Source of the DNA: Sansalvadorimonas sp965221135
GTDB lineage: Bacteria > Pseudomonadota > Gammaproteobacteria > Pseudomonadales > Endozoicomonadaceae
Length of the DNA: 64,000 nucleotides
Direction of reading: 5' to 3'
NCBI GenBank assembly: GCA_965221135.1
Contig: CBDCRZ010000036.1
Location: 1 to 64,000 of the forward strand
This document shows positions 29,557 to 39,824 of the stretch, piece by piece. Both the position numbers and the translations under genes were made by a program. The notes under the pieces were generated by a model. The model made no database searches. It was not told the origin of the DNA and saw only the letters and a list, made by a program, of their open reading frames with translations. How positions within the stretch are numbered: position 1 is the stretch's first letter; each line of letters opens with the position of its first letter.

Positions 29557-30190
29557 AGAGTCCTCCCCAAAAAAGAAGGTGAAGAGGATAGACTCAAACG
29601 TGATAACGGCGAGGAACATCCCCACGATAGAAACCCGGTCTTTACGGGGGGCCTGCAGGGTTCAATAATCAGCGGGTACGGAGCACCGCAAAAGCGCTGG
29701 CGACAGACTCACACCGGGGTTAACTTTTTAAGGCCGCAATAGCAAATAGTTAGCGGGTCAACCAAAGCTCTGTCCATTCCTTGGAAATAGTCAACTTGGT
29801 TGACTTTTTTGGTTGACTCTCAGGTTGACCATTTTCGGCATCGTCCACCGCCAGTGAATGCCAGAACAGACGCGAAACTTTCAGCTCTTTGGCCCAGCGC
29901 CCCATATGGCGACCCATTGTTATGCTGGTGTTTACGGCGCTGATTATGTGTCGATGGATGGGCTGGGCTTCCCCGGACTTAAGTGAAACACTGGCGTTGA
30001 AGTTGCTCGGTATCGTTCAGCTGGGGATGGGTAGCTACATTGCCAGCCGAGGGGGGGGAGAAGGTGATGAAGAACATTCATCGCTGAATCATTCCCCACC
30101 AGATGGGTTATCAATAGAAACAAATTTGTAGATGTAGATATTGATAACCCTATTGTCACCCCATACAGTCCGTGCGCTATCAGAGAATGG
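29557..30190. repeat. Inter-gene module E/F
   Basis: The 5' region of gene E has the most altered tract (minus strand T6 then GGGGAGG). GTTGAC boxes, X remnant, a holin-like remnant with a G8 run (about 30051-30058) that shifts its frame, and the inverted repeat at 30105-30116 and 30139-30150 follow. Confidence 0.7.
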
Positions 30191-32602
30191 TCACTCAAGA
30201 GAAGGATGGGGTTTTGTGTTGTTCCCTGTGTGGATGCGCTTGTGGGTGGTGAGGGCACCGGATTGGGTAAAGCCCTGTTTGCAGCCTTCGACGGGGCAGA
30301 CAAAAGGGCGCTCCCCTGTGTGAGTGCGCTTGTGGGTGGTGAGGGTACTGGATTGGGTAAAGCCCTGTTTGCAGCCTTCGACGGGGCAGACAAAAGGGCG
30401 CTCCCCTGTGTGAGTGCGCTTGTGCCTGGTGAGGTCACTGGATTGGGTAAAGCCCTGTTTGCAGCCTTCGACGGGGCAGACAAAAGGGCGCTCCCCTGTG
30501 TGAGTGCGCTTGTGGGTGGTGAGGTTACTGGATTGGGTAAAGCTCTGTTTGCAGCCTTCGACGGGGCAGACAAAAGGGCGCTCCCCTGTGTGAGTGCGCT
30601 TGTGGATGGTGAGGTTACTGGATTGGGTAAAGCCCTGTTTGCAGCCTTCGACGGGGCAAACAAAAGGGCGCTCCCCTGTGTGAGTGCGCTTGTGGGTGGT
30701 GAGGTCACTGGATTGGGTAAAGCCTTTTTTACAGCCTTCGACGGGGCAGACAAAAGGGCGCTCCCCTGTGTGAGTGCGCTTGTGGGCGGTGAGGGCACTG
30801 GATCGGGTAAAGCCTTTTTTACAGCCTTCGACGGGGCAAACAAAAGGGCGCTCCCCTGTGTGAGTGCGCTTGTGGGTGGTGAGGGCACCGGATTGGGTAA
30901 AGCCCTGTTTGCAGCCTTCAACGGGGCAGACAAAAGGGCGCTCCCCGGTGTGGATGCGCTTGTTGGCGGTGAGGGCACTGGATTGGGTAAAGCCCTGTTT
31001 GCAGCCTTCAACGGGGCAGACAAAAGGGCGCTCCCCTGTGTGGATGCGCTTGTGGGCGGTGAGGGCACTGGATCGGGTAAAGCCCTGTTTGCAGCCTTCG
31101 ACGGGGCAGACAAAAGGGCGCTCCCCTGTGTGGATGCGCTTGTGGGCGGTGAGGGCACTGGATCGGGTAAAGCCCTGTTTGCAGCCTTCGACGGGGCAGA
31201 CAAAAGGGCGCTCCCCTGTGTGAGTGCGCTTGTGGGTGGTGAGGGCACTGGATCGGGTAAAGCCCTGTTTGCAGCCTTCGACGGGGCAGACAAAAGGGCG
31301 CTCCCCTGTGTGAGTGCGCTTGTGGGCGGTGAGGGCACTGGATCGGGTAAAGCCCTGTTTGCAGCCTTCGACGGGGCAGACAAAAGGGCGCTCCCCTGTG
31401 TGAGTGCGCTTGTGGGCGGTGAGGGTACTGGATTGGGTAAAGCCCTGTTTACAGCCTTCGACGGGGCAGACAAAAGGGCGCTCCCCCGTATGAATGCGCT
31501 TGTGCCTGGCGAGGTCACTGGATTGGGTAAAGCCTTTTTTACAGCCTTCGACGGGGCAGACAAAAGGGCGCTCCCCTGTGTGAATGCGCTTGTGCCTGGC
31601 GAGGTCACTGGATCGGGTAAAGCCCTGTTTGCAACCTTCGACGGGGCAGACAAAAGGGCGCTCCCCTGTGTGAATGCGCTTGTGGGTGGTGAGGTCACTG
31701 GATTGGGTAAAGCCTTTTTTACAGCCTTCGACGGGGCAGACAAAAGGGCGCTCCCCTGTGTGAATGCGCTTGTGCCTAGCGAGGTGACAGGATTGGGTAA
31801 AGCCCTTTTTGCAGCCTTCGACGGGGCAGACAAAAGGGCGCGCCCCTGTGTGAGTGCGCTTGTGGATGGTGAGGTGACCGGATTGGGTAAAGCCCTGTTT
31901 GCAGCCTTCGACGGGGCAGACAAAAGGGCGCGCCCCTGTGTGAATGCGCTTTTTTCCTGGACGGACTCTGAGAGTGTGCGTATCCGGAGTGTCTGCAGGA
32001 AGAAGTTCAGTGTCAGATTGAACCTCAATGCTGTCCCAGGGGAAGTTATCCTCCCAGAATGTCCTGTCTCCGGAATTCTCTGAGTGTGAAGGGCCTGTCT
32101 GAAGCTCATGGCTGTCGTCACTTGTCCAGCTATTCAGAGGTGTTAGTTCAGGAGAAAGCCGTTCGGTACTGGAGTGAAGTGAGCAATGAATGTCAGGGAT
32201 ATACATTTCACCGCTCTCTTCAGAAAATATATTGCAAACTCCCGATTTATCCTCAATACGGGTCAAGGCATTCCCTTCAATCACAAGAGGGAATGCCTGC
32301 TTTGCGTGTGTGAGTGTGAGTTGTGTGTTTTGTTCCTTTCCCTGGCAATGCACAATGTGTTGATCGCCAGGCTTCACCACAGAACAGGATGTTGTTCCAT
32401 GGGGGTGAATTTGCGTGCCCTTTGTACCCGGAATGGCGACCCTTCCCGTCGAGTCGATATGAATTTGCACCGGGTAAACCGGTTGATTAGATTTAAGCGC
32501 AGGTATATGGATAAGCTTGTTGTTGCCGGAAAAGGTATTGGGAGAAATCAGACTGATGACAATAGAGGTCGTCAAGATACAAATGCATGACTTAAAGAGC
32601 AT
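30191..32602 (-). CDS. Exported C2H2 zinc-finger array protein F (intact, 19 fingers)
   Basis: The 803-residue protein starts at the ATG at 32602. N-terminal domain as in gene C. Helices are QGHI, QCHR, QSDT, RSDR, QSDR, QSTA, RSAA, RSAT, RSAA, RSAA, QSAA, QGAT, RSAA, QSDT, QSNI, QSNT, QSDR, QSTT, QGAT. In finger 11 the first zinc His is Asn (LTANKRIH), which should weaken that finger. Fingers 7-10 and 13 are nearly the same helix, evidence of recent finger duplication, and the array is richer in Ala at position 3 than the others. The tail reads KPHPSLE. Confidence 0.92.
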   Translation of the reverse strand: MLFKSCICILTTSIVISLISPNTFSGNNKLIHIPALKSNQPVYPVQIHIDSTGRVAIPGTKGTQIHPHGTTSCSVVKPGDQHIVHCQGKEQNTQLTLTHAKQAFPLVIEGNALTRIEDKSGVCNIFSEESGEMYIPDIHCSLHSSTERLSPELTPLNSWTSDDSHELQTGPSHSENSGDRTFWEDNFPWDSIEVQSDTELLPADTPDTHTLRVRPGKKRIHTGARPFVCPVEGCKQGFTQSGHLTIHKRTHTGARPFVCPVEGCKKGFTQSCHLARHKRIHTGERPFVCPVEGCKKGFTQSSDLTTHKRIHTGERPFVCPVEGCKQGFTRSSDLARHKRIHTGERPFVCPVEGCKKGFTQSSDLARHKRIHTGERPFVCPVEGCKQGFTQSSTLTAHKRTHTGERPFVCPVEGCKQGFTRSSALTAHKRTHTGERPFVCPVEGCKQGFTRSSALTTHKRTHTGERPFVCPVEGCKQGFTRSSALTAHKRIHTGERPFVCPVEGCKQGFTRSSALTAHKRIHTGERPFVCPVEGCKQGFTQSSALTANKRIHTGERPFVCPVEGCKQGFTQSGALTTHKRTHTGERPFVCPVEGCKKGFTRSSALTAHKRTHTGERPFVCPVEGCKKGFTQSSDLTTHKRTHTGERPFVCPVEGCKQGFTQSSNLTIHKRTHTGERPFVCPVEGCKQSFTQSSNLTTHKRTHTGERPFVCPVEGCKQGFTQSSDLTRHKRTHTGERPFVCPVEGCKQGFTQSSTLTTHKRTHTGERPFVCPVEGCKQGFTQSGALTTHKRIHTGNNTKPHPSLE

Positions 32603-33239
32603 AGAGTCAACCCCCCCAAAAAAAGAAGGTGAAGAGGATAGACTCAAACGTGATAACGGCGAGGAACATCCCCACGATAGAAACCCGGTCTTTACGGGGG
32701 GCCTGCAGGGTTCAATAATCAGCGGGTACGGAGCATGGCAAAAGCGCTGCTGACAGACTCACACCGGGGTTGACTTTTTAAGGCCGCAATAGCAAATAGT
32801 TAGCGGGTCAACCAAAGCTCTGTCCATTCCTTGGAAATAGTCAACCTGGTTGACTTTTTTGGTTGACTCTCAGGTTGACCATTTTCGGCATCGTCCACCG
32901 CCAGTGAATGCCAGAACAGACGCGAAATTTTCAACTCTTTGGCCCAGCGCCCCATATGACGACCCATTGTTATGCTGGTGTTTACGGCGCTGATTATGTG
33001 TCGATGGATGGGCTGGGCTTCCCCGGACTTAAGTGAAACACTGGCGTTGAAGTTGCTCGGTATCGTCCAGCTGGGGATGGGTGGCTACATTGCCAGCCGA
33101 GGGGTGGAGAAGGTGATGAAGAACATTCATTGCTGAATCATTCCCCTCCAGATGGGTTATCAATATAAACAAATTTGTAGATGTAGATATTGATAACCCT
33201 ATTGTCACCCCATACAGTCCGTGCGCTATCAGAGAATGG
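32603..33239. repeat. Inter-gene module F/G
   Basis: A G7/T7 tract lies before gene F's ATG, with AA in place of A between tract and GAC. GTTGAC boxes, X remnant, holin-like remnant (about 32956-33136) and inverted repeat at 33154-33165 and 33188-33199 follow. The loop of the repeat reads taaac here where modules A/B and B/C have gaaac. Confidence 0.7.
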
Positions 33240-35201
33240 TCACTCAAGAGAAGGATGGGATTTTGCGTTGTCCCCTGTGTGAATGCGCTTGTGGGCGGTG
33301 AGGTCACTGGATCGGGCAAAGCCTTTGTTACAGCCTTCGACGGGGCAGACAAAAGGGCGCTCCGCTGTGTGAATGCGCTTGTGCCTGGTGAGGGCACCGG
33401 ATACGGTAAAGCTCTGTTTGCAGCCTTCGACGGGGCAGACAAAAGGGCGCTTCCCTGTGTGAATGCGCTTGTGCCTGATGAGGTCACTGGATTGGGTAAA
33501 GCCCTGTTTGCAGCCTTCGACGGGGCAGACAAAAGGGCGCTCCCCTGTGTGAGTGCGCTTGTGGGTGGTGAGGTTACTGAATTGGGTAAAGCCCTGTTTG
33601 CAGCCTTCGACGGGGCAGACAAAAGGGCGCTCCCCTGTGTGAGTGCGCTTGTGGGTGGTGAGGGTACCGGATTGGGTAAAGCCCTGTTTGCAGCCTTCGA
33701 CGGGGCAGACAAAAGGGCGCTCCCCTGTGTGAATGCGCTTGTGCCTGGTGAGGTGACTGGATTGGGTAAAGCCCTGTTTACAGCCTTCGACGGGGCAGAC
33801 AAAAGGGCGCTCCCCTGTGTGAATGCGCTTGTGCCTGGTGAGGTGACTGGAGTGGGTAAAGCCTTTTTTACAGCCTTCGACGGGGCAGACAAAAGGGCGC
33901 TGCCCTGTGTGAATGCGCTTGTGCCTGGTGAGGGCACTGGATTGGGTAAAGCCTTTTTTACAGCCTTCGACGGGGCAGACAAAAGGGCGCTCCCTTGTGT
34001 GAATGCGCTTGTGCCTGGTGAGGGCACTGGATTGGGTAAAGCCTTTTTTACAGCCTTCGACGGGGCAGACAAAAGGGCGCTCCCTTGTGTGAATGCGCTT
34101 GTGCTTGGTGAGGGCACTGGATTGGGTAAAGCCCTGTTTGCAGCCTTCGACGGGGCAGACAAAAGGGCGCTCCCCTGTGTGAGTGCGCTTGTGGGTGGTG
34201 AGGTGACAGGATTGGGTAAAGCTCTGTTTGCAGCCTTCGACGGGGCAGACAAAAGGGCGCTCCCCTGTGTGAGTGCGTTTGTGGATGGTGAGGTGACTGG
34301 ATTGGGTAAAGCTCTGTTTACAGCCTTCGACGGGGCAGACAAAAGGGCGCTCCCCTGTGTGAATGCGCTTGTGGGCGGTGAGGGCACCGGATTGGGTAAA
34401 GCCCTGTTTGCAGCCTTCGACGGGGCAGACAAAAGGGCGCTCCCCTGTGTGAGTGCGCTTGTGGACGGTGAGGGCACTGGATCGGGCAAAGCCTTTTTTA
34501 CAGCCTTCGACGGGGCAGACAAAAGGGCGCTCCCCTGTGTGAATGCGCTTTTTTCCTGGACGGACTCTGAGAGTGTGCGTATCCGGAGTGTCTGCAGGAA
34601 GAAGTTCAGTGTCAGATTGAACCTCAATGCTGTCCCAGGGGAAGTTATCCTTCCAGAATGTCCAGTCTCCGGAATTCTCTGAGTGTGAAGGGCTTGTCTG
34701 AAGCTCATGGCTGTCGTCACTTGTCCAGCTATTCTGAGGTGTTAGTTCAGGAAAAAGCCGTTCGGTACTGGAGTGAAGTGAGCAATGAATGTCAGGGATA
34801 TACATTTCACCGCTCTCTTCAGAAAATATATTGCAAACTCCCGATTTATCCTCAATACGGGTCAAGGCATTCCCTTCAATCACAAGAGGGAATGCCTGCT
34901 TTGCGTGTGTGAGTGTGAGTTGTGTGTTTTGTTCCTTTCCCTGGCAATGCACAATGTGTTGATCGCCAGCCTTCACCACAGAACAGGATGTTGTTCCATG
35001 GGGGTGAATTTGCGTGCCCTTTGTACCCGGAATGGCGACCCTTCCCGTCGAGTCGATATGAATTTGCACCGGGTAAACCGGTTGATTAGATTTAAGCGCA
35101 GGTATATGGATAAGCTTGTTGTTGCCGGAAAAGGTATTGGGAGAAATCAGACTGATGACAATAGAGGTCGTCAAGATACAAATGCATGACTTAAAGAGCA
35201 T
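33240..35201 (-). CDS. Exported C2H2 zinc-finger array protein G (intact, 14 fingers)
   Basis: The 653-residue protein starts at the ATG at 35201. Helices are RSAV, QGAA, QSHI, QCHT, QSAK, QSAR, QSAR, HSHR, QSHR, QGTT, QSNT, QSDR, VGAR, RSDA. Linkers vary: HTRERP after fingers 5 and 6, HTGQRP after 7, HTGKRP after 12 and HTAERP after 13. Finger 11 has Phe at helix position 1. Fingers 6-8 with their unusual linkers reappear as fingers 1-3 of gene I, so blocks of fingers move between genes. Confidence 0.92.
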   Translation of the reverse strand: MLFKSCICILTTSIVISLISPNTFSGNNKLIHIPALKSNQPVYPVQIHIDSTGRVAIPGTKGTQIHPHGTTSCSVVKAGDQHIVHCQGKEQNTQLTLTHAKQAFPLVIEGNALTRIEDKSGVCNIFSEESGEMYIPDIHCSLHSSTERLFPELTPQNSWTSDDSHELQTSPSHSENSGDWTFWKDNFPWDSIEVQSDTELLPADTPDTHTLRVRPGKKRIHTGERPFVCPVEGCKKGFARSSALTVHKRTHTGERPFVCPVEGCKQGFTQSGALTAHKRIHTGERPFVCPVEGCKQSFTQSSHLTIHKRTHTGERPFVCPVEGCKQSFTQSCHLTTHKRTHTGERPFVCPVEGCKQGFTQSSALTKHKRIHTRERPFVCPVEGCKKGFTQSSALTRHKRIHTRERPFVCPVEGCKKGFTQSSALTRHKRIHTGQRPFVCPVEGCKKGFTHSSHLTRHKRIHTGERPFVCPVEGCKQGFTQSSHLTRHKRIHTGERPFVCPVEGCKQGFTQSGTLTTHKRTHTGERPFVCPVEGCKQGFTQFSNLTTHKRTHTGERPFVCPVEGCKQGFTQSSDLIRHKRIHTGKRPFVCPVEGCKQSFTVSGALTRHKRIHTAERPFVCPVEGCNKGFARSSDLTAHKRIHTGDNAKSHPSLE

Positions 35202-35836
35202 AGAGTCCCCCCCCAAAAAAGAAGGTGAATGAGGATAGACTCAAACGTGATAACGGCGAGGAACATCCCCACGATAGAAACCCGGTCTTTACGGGGGGGC
35301 CTGCAGGGTTCAATAATCAGCGGGTACGGAGCACCGCAAAAGCGCTGGCGACAGACTCACACCGGGGTTGACTTTTTAAGGCCGTAATAGCAAATAGTTA
35401 GCGGGTCAACCAAAGCTCTGTCCATTCCTTGGAAATAGTCAACCTGGTTGACTTTTTTGGTTGACTCTCAGGTTGACCATTTTCGGCATCGTCCACCGCC
35501 AGTGAATGCCAGAACAGACGCGAAATTTTCAACTCTTTGGCCCAGCGCCCCATATGGCGACCCATTGTTATGCTGGTGTTTACGGCGCTGATTATGTGTC
35601 GATGGATGGGCTGGGCTTCCCCGGACTTAAGTGAAACACTGGCGTTGAAGTTGCTCGGTATCGTTCAGCTGGGGATGGGTAGCTACATTGCCAGCCGAGG
35701 GTGGAGAAGGTGATGAAGAACATTCATCGCTGAATCATTCCCCACCAGATGGGTTATCAATATAAACAAATTTGTAGATGCAGATATTGATAACCCTATT
35801 GTCACCCCATACAGTCCGTGCGCTATCAGAGAATGG
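35202..35836. repeat. Inter-gene module G/H
   Basis: A G8/T6 tract lies before gene G's ATG. The marker ggccgtaatagc (about 35380) is shared only with the module upstream of gene K, showing that the G-H and K-L pairs were duplicated together. X remnant, holin-like remnant with a one-base deletion (cgagggtgg), and inverted repeat at 35751-35762 and 35785-35796 follow. Confidence 0.7.
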
Positions 35837-37798
35837 TCACTCAAGAGAAGGATGGGATTTTGTGTTGTCCCCTGTGTGAATGCGCTTGTGCCTGGTGAGG
35901 TCACTGGATTGGGCAAAGCCTTTTTTACAGCCTTCGACGGGGCAGACAAAAGGGCGCTCTCCTGTGTGAGTGCGCTTGTGGATGGTGAGGGCACCGGATT
36001 GGGTAAAGCCCTGTTTGCAGCCTTCGACGGGGCAGACAAAAGGGCGCTCCCCTGTGTGAATGCGCTTGTGGGTGGTGAGGTTACTGGATTGGGTAAAGCT
36101 CTGTTTGCAGCCTTCGACGGGGCAGACAAAAGGGCGCTCCCCTGTGTGGATGCGCAGATGCCTGGTTAGGTCACCAGATCTGGTAAAGCCCTGTTTGCAG
36201 CCTTCGACGGGGCAGACAAAAGGGCGCTCCCCTGTGTGAGTGCGCTTGTGCCTGGTGAGGTTACTGGATTGGGTAAAGCCCTGTTTGCAGCCTTCGACGG
36301 GGCAGACAAAAGGGCGCTTCCCTGTGTGAGTGCGCTTGTGGGTGGTGAGGTGACCGGATCGGGTAAAGCCCTGTTTGCAACCTTCGACGGGGCAGACAAA
36401 AGGGCGCTCCCCTGTGTGAGTGCGCTTGTGGTTGGTGAGGGCACTGGATCGGGTAAAGCCTTTTTTACAGCCTTCGACGGGGCAGACAAAAGGGCGCTCC
36501 CCTGTGTGGATGCGCTTGTGGGCGGTGAGGGCACTGGATCGGGTAAAGCCCTGTTTGCAGCCTTCGACGGGGCAGACAAAAGGGCGCTCCCCTGTGTGAG
36601 CGCGCAGATGCCTGGTGCGGGCACCAGATTGGGTAAAGCCCTGTTTGCAGCCTTCGACGGGGCAGACAAAAGGGCGCTCCCCTGTGTGAGTGCGCTTGTG
36701 GGCGGTGAGGTCACCGGATCGGGCAAAGCCCTGTTTGCAGCCTTCGACGGGGCAGACAAAAGGGCGCTCCCCTGTGTGAGTGCGCTTGTGGGTTGTGAGG
36801 TCACCGGATTGGGTAAAGCCTTGTTTGCAGCCTTCGACGGGGCAGACAAAAGGGCGCTCCCCTGTGTGAGTGCGCTTGTGCCTGGTGAGGTCACTGGATT
36901 GGGTAAAGCCCTGTTTGCAGCCTTCGACGGGGCAGACAAAAGGGCGCGCCCCTGTGTGAGTGCGCTTGTGCCTGGTGAGGTGACTGGATTGGGTAAAGCC
37001 CTGTTTGCAGCCTTCGACGGGGCAGACAAAAGGGCGCTCCCCTGTGTGAGTGCGCTTGTGGGTGGTGAGGTGACTGGATTGGGTAAAGCCCTGTTTGCAG
37101 CCTTCGACGGGGCAGACAAAAGGGCGCACCCCTGTGTGTGTGCGTTTTTTTCCAGGACGGACTCTGAGTGTGTACATATCAGGAGTGCCTGTCGGGAGAA
37201 GCTCCGTGTCAGATTGAACCTCAATGCTGTCACAGGGGGCGGTATCTTTCCCCACAGAGCTGTTTCCGAAATCCTCAGAGGGGGAAGACATTACCTGTAG
37301 TTTATGGTCGTGCTGTCTTATCCAGCTATTTAAATGCGGATATTCAGGAGGGGACAGATCAGCACCAGGGTGAGACGAGCAGTCAATGTCAGGGTGGGAG
37401 TCTTCCCCTAATTCGTCAGAAAACACATGGCAAACTCCCGATTCATCTTCAATACGGGTCAAGGTATTCGCTTCAATGTCAAGAGGTAATACCTGCGGTG
37501 CGTGTGCAAGTGTGAGTTGTGTATTTTGTTCCTTTCCCTGGCAATGCACACTGTGTTGAACGCCAGCCCTCGCCACTGAACAGGACGTTGTTCCATGGGG
37601 GTGGATTTGCGTACCTTTGGTGCTCGGAATAGTGACACCACCTGTCGAGTCGATATGAATTTGCACCGAGTCAACGGGTTGATCAGGTTTAATAGAAGGT
37701 ATGGGGATAAGTTTGTTTTTGCCGGAAAAGGTATTGGGAGAAATCAGGCTGATGGCAATAGAGGTAGTCAAGATACCAATGCGTGCCTTAAAGAACAT
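35837..37798 (-). CDS. Exported C2H2 zinc-finger array protein H (N-terminal subtype 2, 14 fingers)
   Basis: The 653-residue protein starts at the ATG at 37798 with signal peptide MFFKARIGILTTSIAISLIS. The N-terminal domain is clearly homologous to the others but diverged (PSIKPDQPVDSVQIHIDSTG, SDELGEDSHPDIDCSSHPG). It keeps the four Cys, the IHIDSTG and HPHGTTSCSV motifs, and the acidic stretch. Helices are QSHT, QSHR, QSDR, QGDT, RGDA, QGAR, RSAA, RSAN, RGHT, QSNR, RGDR, QSNT, QGAI, QSDR. Finger 6 has Arg in place of the core Leu (position 4). Fingers 4-7 equal fingers 8-11 of gene E. Its ribosome binding site is GGGGGCGGG before TATATG. Confidence 0.92.
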   Translation of the reverse strand: MFFKARIGILTTSIAISLISPNTFSGKNKLIPIPSIKPDQPVDSVQIHIDSTGGVTIPSTKGTQIHPHGTTSCSVARAGVQHSVHCQGKEQNTQLTLAHAPQVLPLDIEANTLTRIEDESGVCHVFSDELGEDSHPDIDCSSHPGADLSPPEYPHLNSWIRQHDHKLQVMSSPSEDFGNSSVGKDTAPCDSIEVQSDTELLPTGTPDMYTLRVRPGKKRTHTGVRPFVCPVEGCKQGFTQSSHLTTHKRTHTGERPFVCPVEGCKQGFTQSSHLTRHKRTHTGARPFVCPVEGCKQGFTQSSDLTRHKRTHTGERPFVCPVEGCKQGFTQSGDLTTHKRTHTGERPFVCPVEGCKQGFARSGDLTAHKRTHTGERPFVCPVEGCKQGFTQSGARTRHLRAHTGERPFVCPVEGCKQGFTRSSALTAHKRIHTGERPFVCPVEGCKKGFTRSSALTNHKRTHTGERPFVCPVEGCKQGFTRSGHLTTHKRTHTGKRPFVCPVEGCKQGFTQSSNLTRHKRTHTGERPFVCPVEGCKQGFTRSGDLTRHLRIHTGERPFVCPVEGCKQSFTQSSNLTTHKRIHTGERPFVCPVEGCKQGFTQSGALTIHKRTHTGERPFVCPVEGCKKGFAQSSDLTRHKRIHTGDNTKSHPSLE

Positions 37799-38402
37799 AT
37801 ACCCGCCCCCAAAAAGAAGGTGAAGAGGATAGACTCAAACGTGATGATGGCAGTGAATATTCTCATGGCAGATGCTCGGTCTTTAGAGACCCCTGCAGGG
37901 TTCAATAAACAGCCGGTACGCAGCACTGCGAAAAATCGTTAGTAACAATCAGTTAGCGGGTCAACCACAGTTCCTTCCAGCCCTTGCAAAAAGTCAACCT
38001 GGTTGACTTTTTTGGTTGACTTTTTTGGTTGACTCTCAGGTTGAACATTTTCGGTATCGTACCGCCAGTGAATGCCAGAACAGACGCGAAACTTTCAGCT
38101 CTTTGGCCCAGCGCCCCATATGGCGATCCATTGTTATGCTGGTGTTTACGGTGCTGATTATGTGTCGATGGATGGGCTGGGCTTCCCCGGACTTAAGTGA
38201 AACACTGGCGTTGAAGTTGCTCGGTATCGTCCAGCTGGGGATGGTGGCTACATTGCCAGCCGAGGGGTGGAGAAGGTGATGAAGAACATTCATCGCTGAA
38301 TCATTCCCCACCAGATGGGTTATCAATAGAAACAAATTTGTAGATGTAGATATTGATAACCCTATTGTCACCCCATACAGTCCGTGCGCTATCAGAGAAT
38401 GA
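37799..38402. repeat. Inter-gene module H/I
   Basis: The 5' region of the subtype 2 gene H differs from the others (caataaacagccggtacgc, gttagtaacaatcag) and lacks the ggccgcaatagc stretch, but keeps GTTGAC boxes, here with one box duplicated (about 37997-38030). A holin-like remnant with one-base deletions and the inverted repeat at 38317-38328 and 38351-38362 follow. Confidence 0.65.
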
Positions 38403-39824
38403 TCACTCAAGAGAAGGATGGGATTTTGTGTTGTTCCCTGTGTGAATGCGCTTGTGCCTGGTGAGGGCATCGGATTCGGTAAAGCCCTGTTTGCAGCCTT
38501 CGACGGGGCAGACAAAAGGGCGCTCCCCTGTGTGAGTGCGCTTGTGGGTGGTGAGGGTACTGGATTGGGTAAAGCCTTTTTTACAGCCTTCGACGGGGCA
38601 GACAAAAGGGCGCTCCCCTGTGTGAGTGCGCTTGTGGGTGGTGAGGGTACTGGATTGGGTAAAGCCTTTTTTACAGCCTTCGACGGGGCAGACAAAAGGG
38701 CGCTCCCCTGTGTGAGTGCGCTTGTGGGTGGTGAGGTTGCTGGAATTGGTAAAGCCCTGTTTGCAGCCTTCGACGGGGCAGACAAAAGGGCGCTCCCCTG
38801 TGTGAGTGCGCTTGTGGATGGTGAGGTCACCGGATTGGGCAAAGCCCTGTTTGCAGCCTTCGACGGGGCAGACAAAAGGGCGCTCCCCTGTGTGAATGCG
38901 CTTGTGCCTGGCGAGGTGACTGGAGTGGGTAAAGCCTTTTTTACAGCCTTCGACGGGGCAGACAAAAGGGCGCTGCCCTGTGTGAATGCGCTTGTGCCTG
39001 GTGAGGGCACTGGATTGGGTAAAGCCTTTTTTACAGCCTTCGACGGGGCAGACAAAAGGGCGCTCCCTTGTGTGAATGCGCTTGTGCCTGGTGAGGGCAC
39101 TGGATTGGGTAAAGCCTTTTTTACAGCCTTCGACGGGGCAGACAAAAGGGCGCTCCCCTGTGTGAATGCGCTTTTTCCCTGGACGGACTCTGAGAGTGTG
39201 CGTATCCGGAGTGTCTGCAGGAAGAAGTTCAGTGTCAGATTGAACCTCAATGCTGTCCCAGGGGAAGTTATCCTCCCAGAATGTCCAGTCTCTGGAATTC
39301 TCTGAGTGTGAAGGGCTTGTCTGAAGCTCATGGCTGTCGTCACTTGTCCAGCTATTCTGAGGTGTTAGTTCAGGAAAAAGCCGTTCGGTACTGGAGTGAA
39401 GTGAGCAATGAATGTCAGGGATATACATTTCACCGCCCTCTTCAGAAAATATATTGCAAACTCCCGATTTATCCTCAATACGGGTCAAGGCATTCCCTTC
39501 AATCACAAGAGGGAATGCCTGCTTTGCGTGTGTGAGTGTGAGTTGTGTGTTTTGTTCCTTTCCCTGGCAATGCACAATGTGTTGATCGCCAGCCTTCACC
39601 ACAGAACAGGATGTTGTTCCATGGGGGTGGATTTGCGTGCCCTTTGTACCCGGAATGGCGACCCTTCCCGTCGAGTCGATATGAATTTGCACCGGGTAAA
39701 CCGGGTGATTAGATTTAAGCGCAGGTATATGGATAAGCTTGTTGTTGCCGGAAAAGGTATTGGGAGAAATCAGACTGATGACAATAGAGGTCGTCAAGAT
39801 ACAAATGCATGACTTAAAGAGCAT
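38403..39824 (-). CDS. Exported C2H2 zinc-finger array protein I (intact, 8 fingers, shortest)
   Basis: The 473-residue protein starts at the ATG at 39824. Helices are QSAR, QSAR, HSHR, QGDI, NSNT, QSTT, QSTT, EDAR. Fingers 1-3 with linkers HTRERP and HTGQRP match fingers 6-8 of gene G, and the last finger (EDAR) matches the last finger of gene K. This makes it a mosaic. With eight fingers the formal DNA footprint is about 24 bp, so it is the simplest member for predicting and testing a target site. Confidence 0.92.
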   Translation of the reverse strand: MLFKSCICILTTSIVISLISPNTFSGNNKLIHIPALKSNHPVYPVQIHIDSTGRVAIPGTKGTQIHPHGTTSCSVVKAGDQHIVHCQGKEQNTQLTLTHAKQAFPLVIEGNALTRIEDKSGVCNIFSEEGGEMYIPDIHCSLHSSTERLFPELTPQNSWTSDDSHELQTSPSHSENSRDWTFWEDNFPWDSIEVQSDTELLPADTPDTHTLRVRPGKKRIHTGERPFVCPVEGCKKGFTQSSALTRHKRIHTRERPFVCPVEGCKKGFTQSSALTRHKRIHTGQRPFVCPVEGCKKGFTHSSHLARHKRIHTGERPFVCPVEGCKQGFAQSGDLTIHKRTHTGERPFVCPVEGCKQGFTNSSNLTTHKRTHTGERPFVCPVEGCKKGFTQSSTLTTHKRTHTGERPFVCPVEGCKKGFTQSSTLTTHKRTHTGERPFVCPVEGCKQGFTESDALTRHKRIHTGNNTKSHPSLE

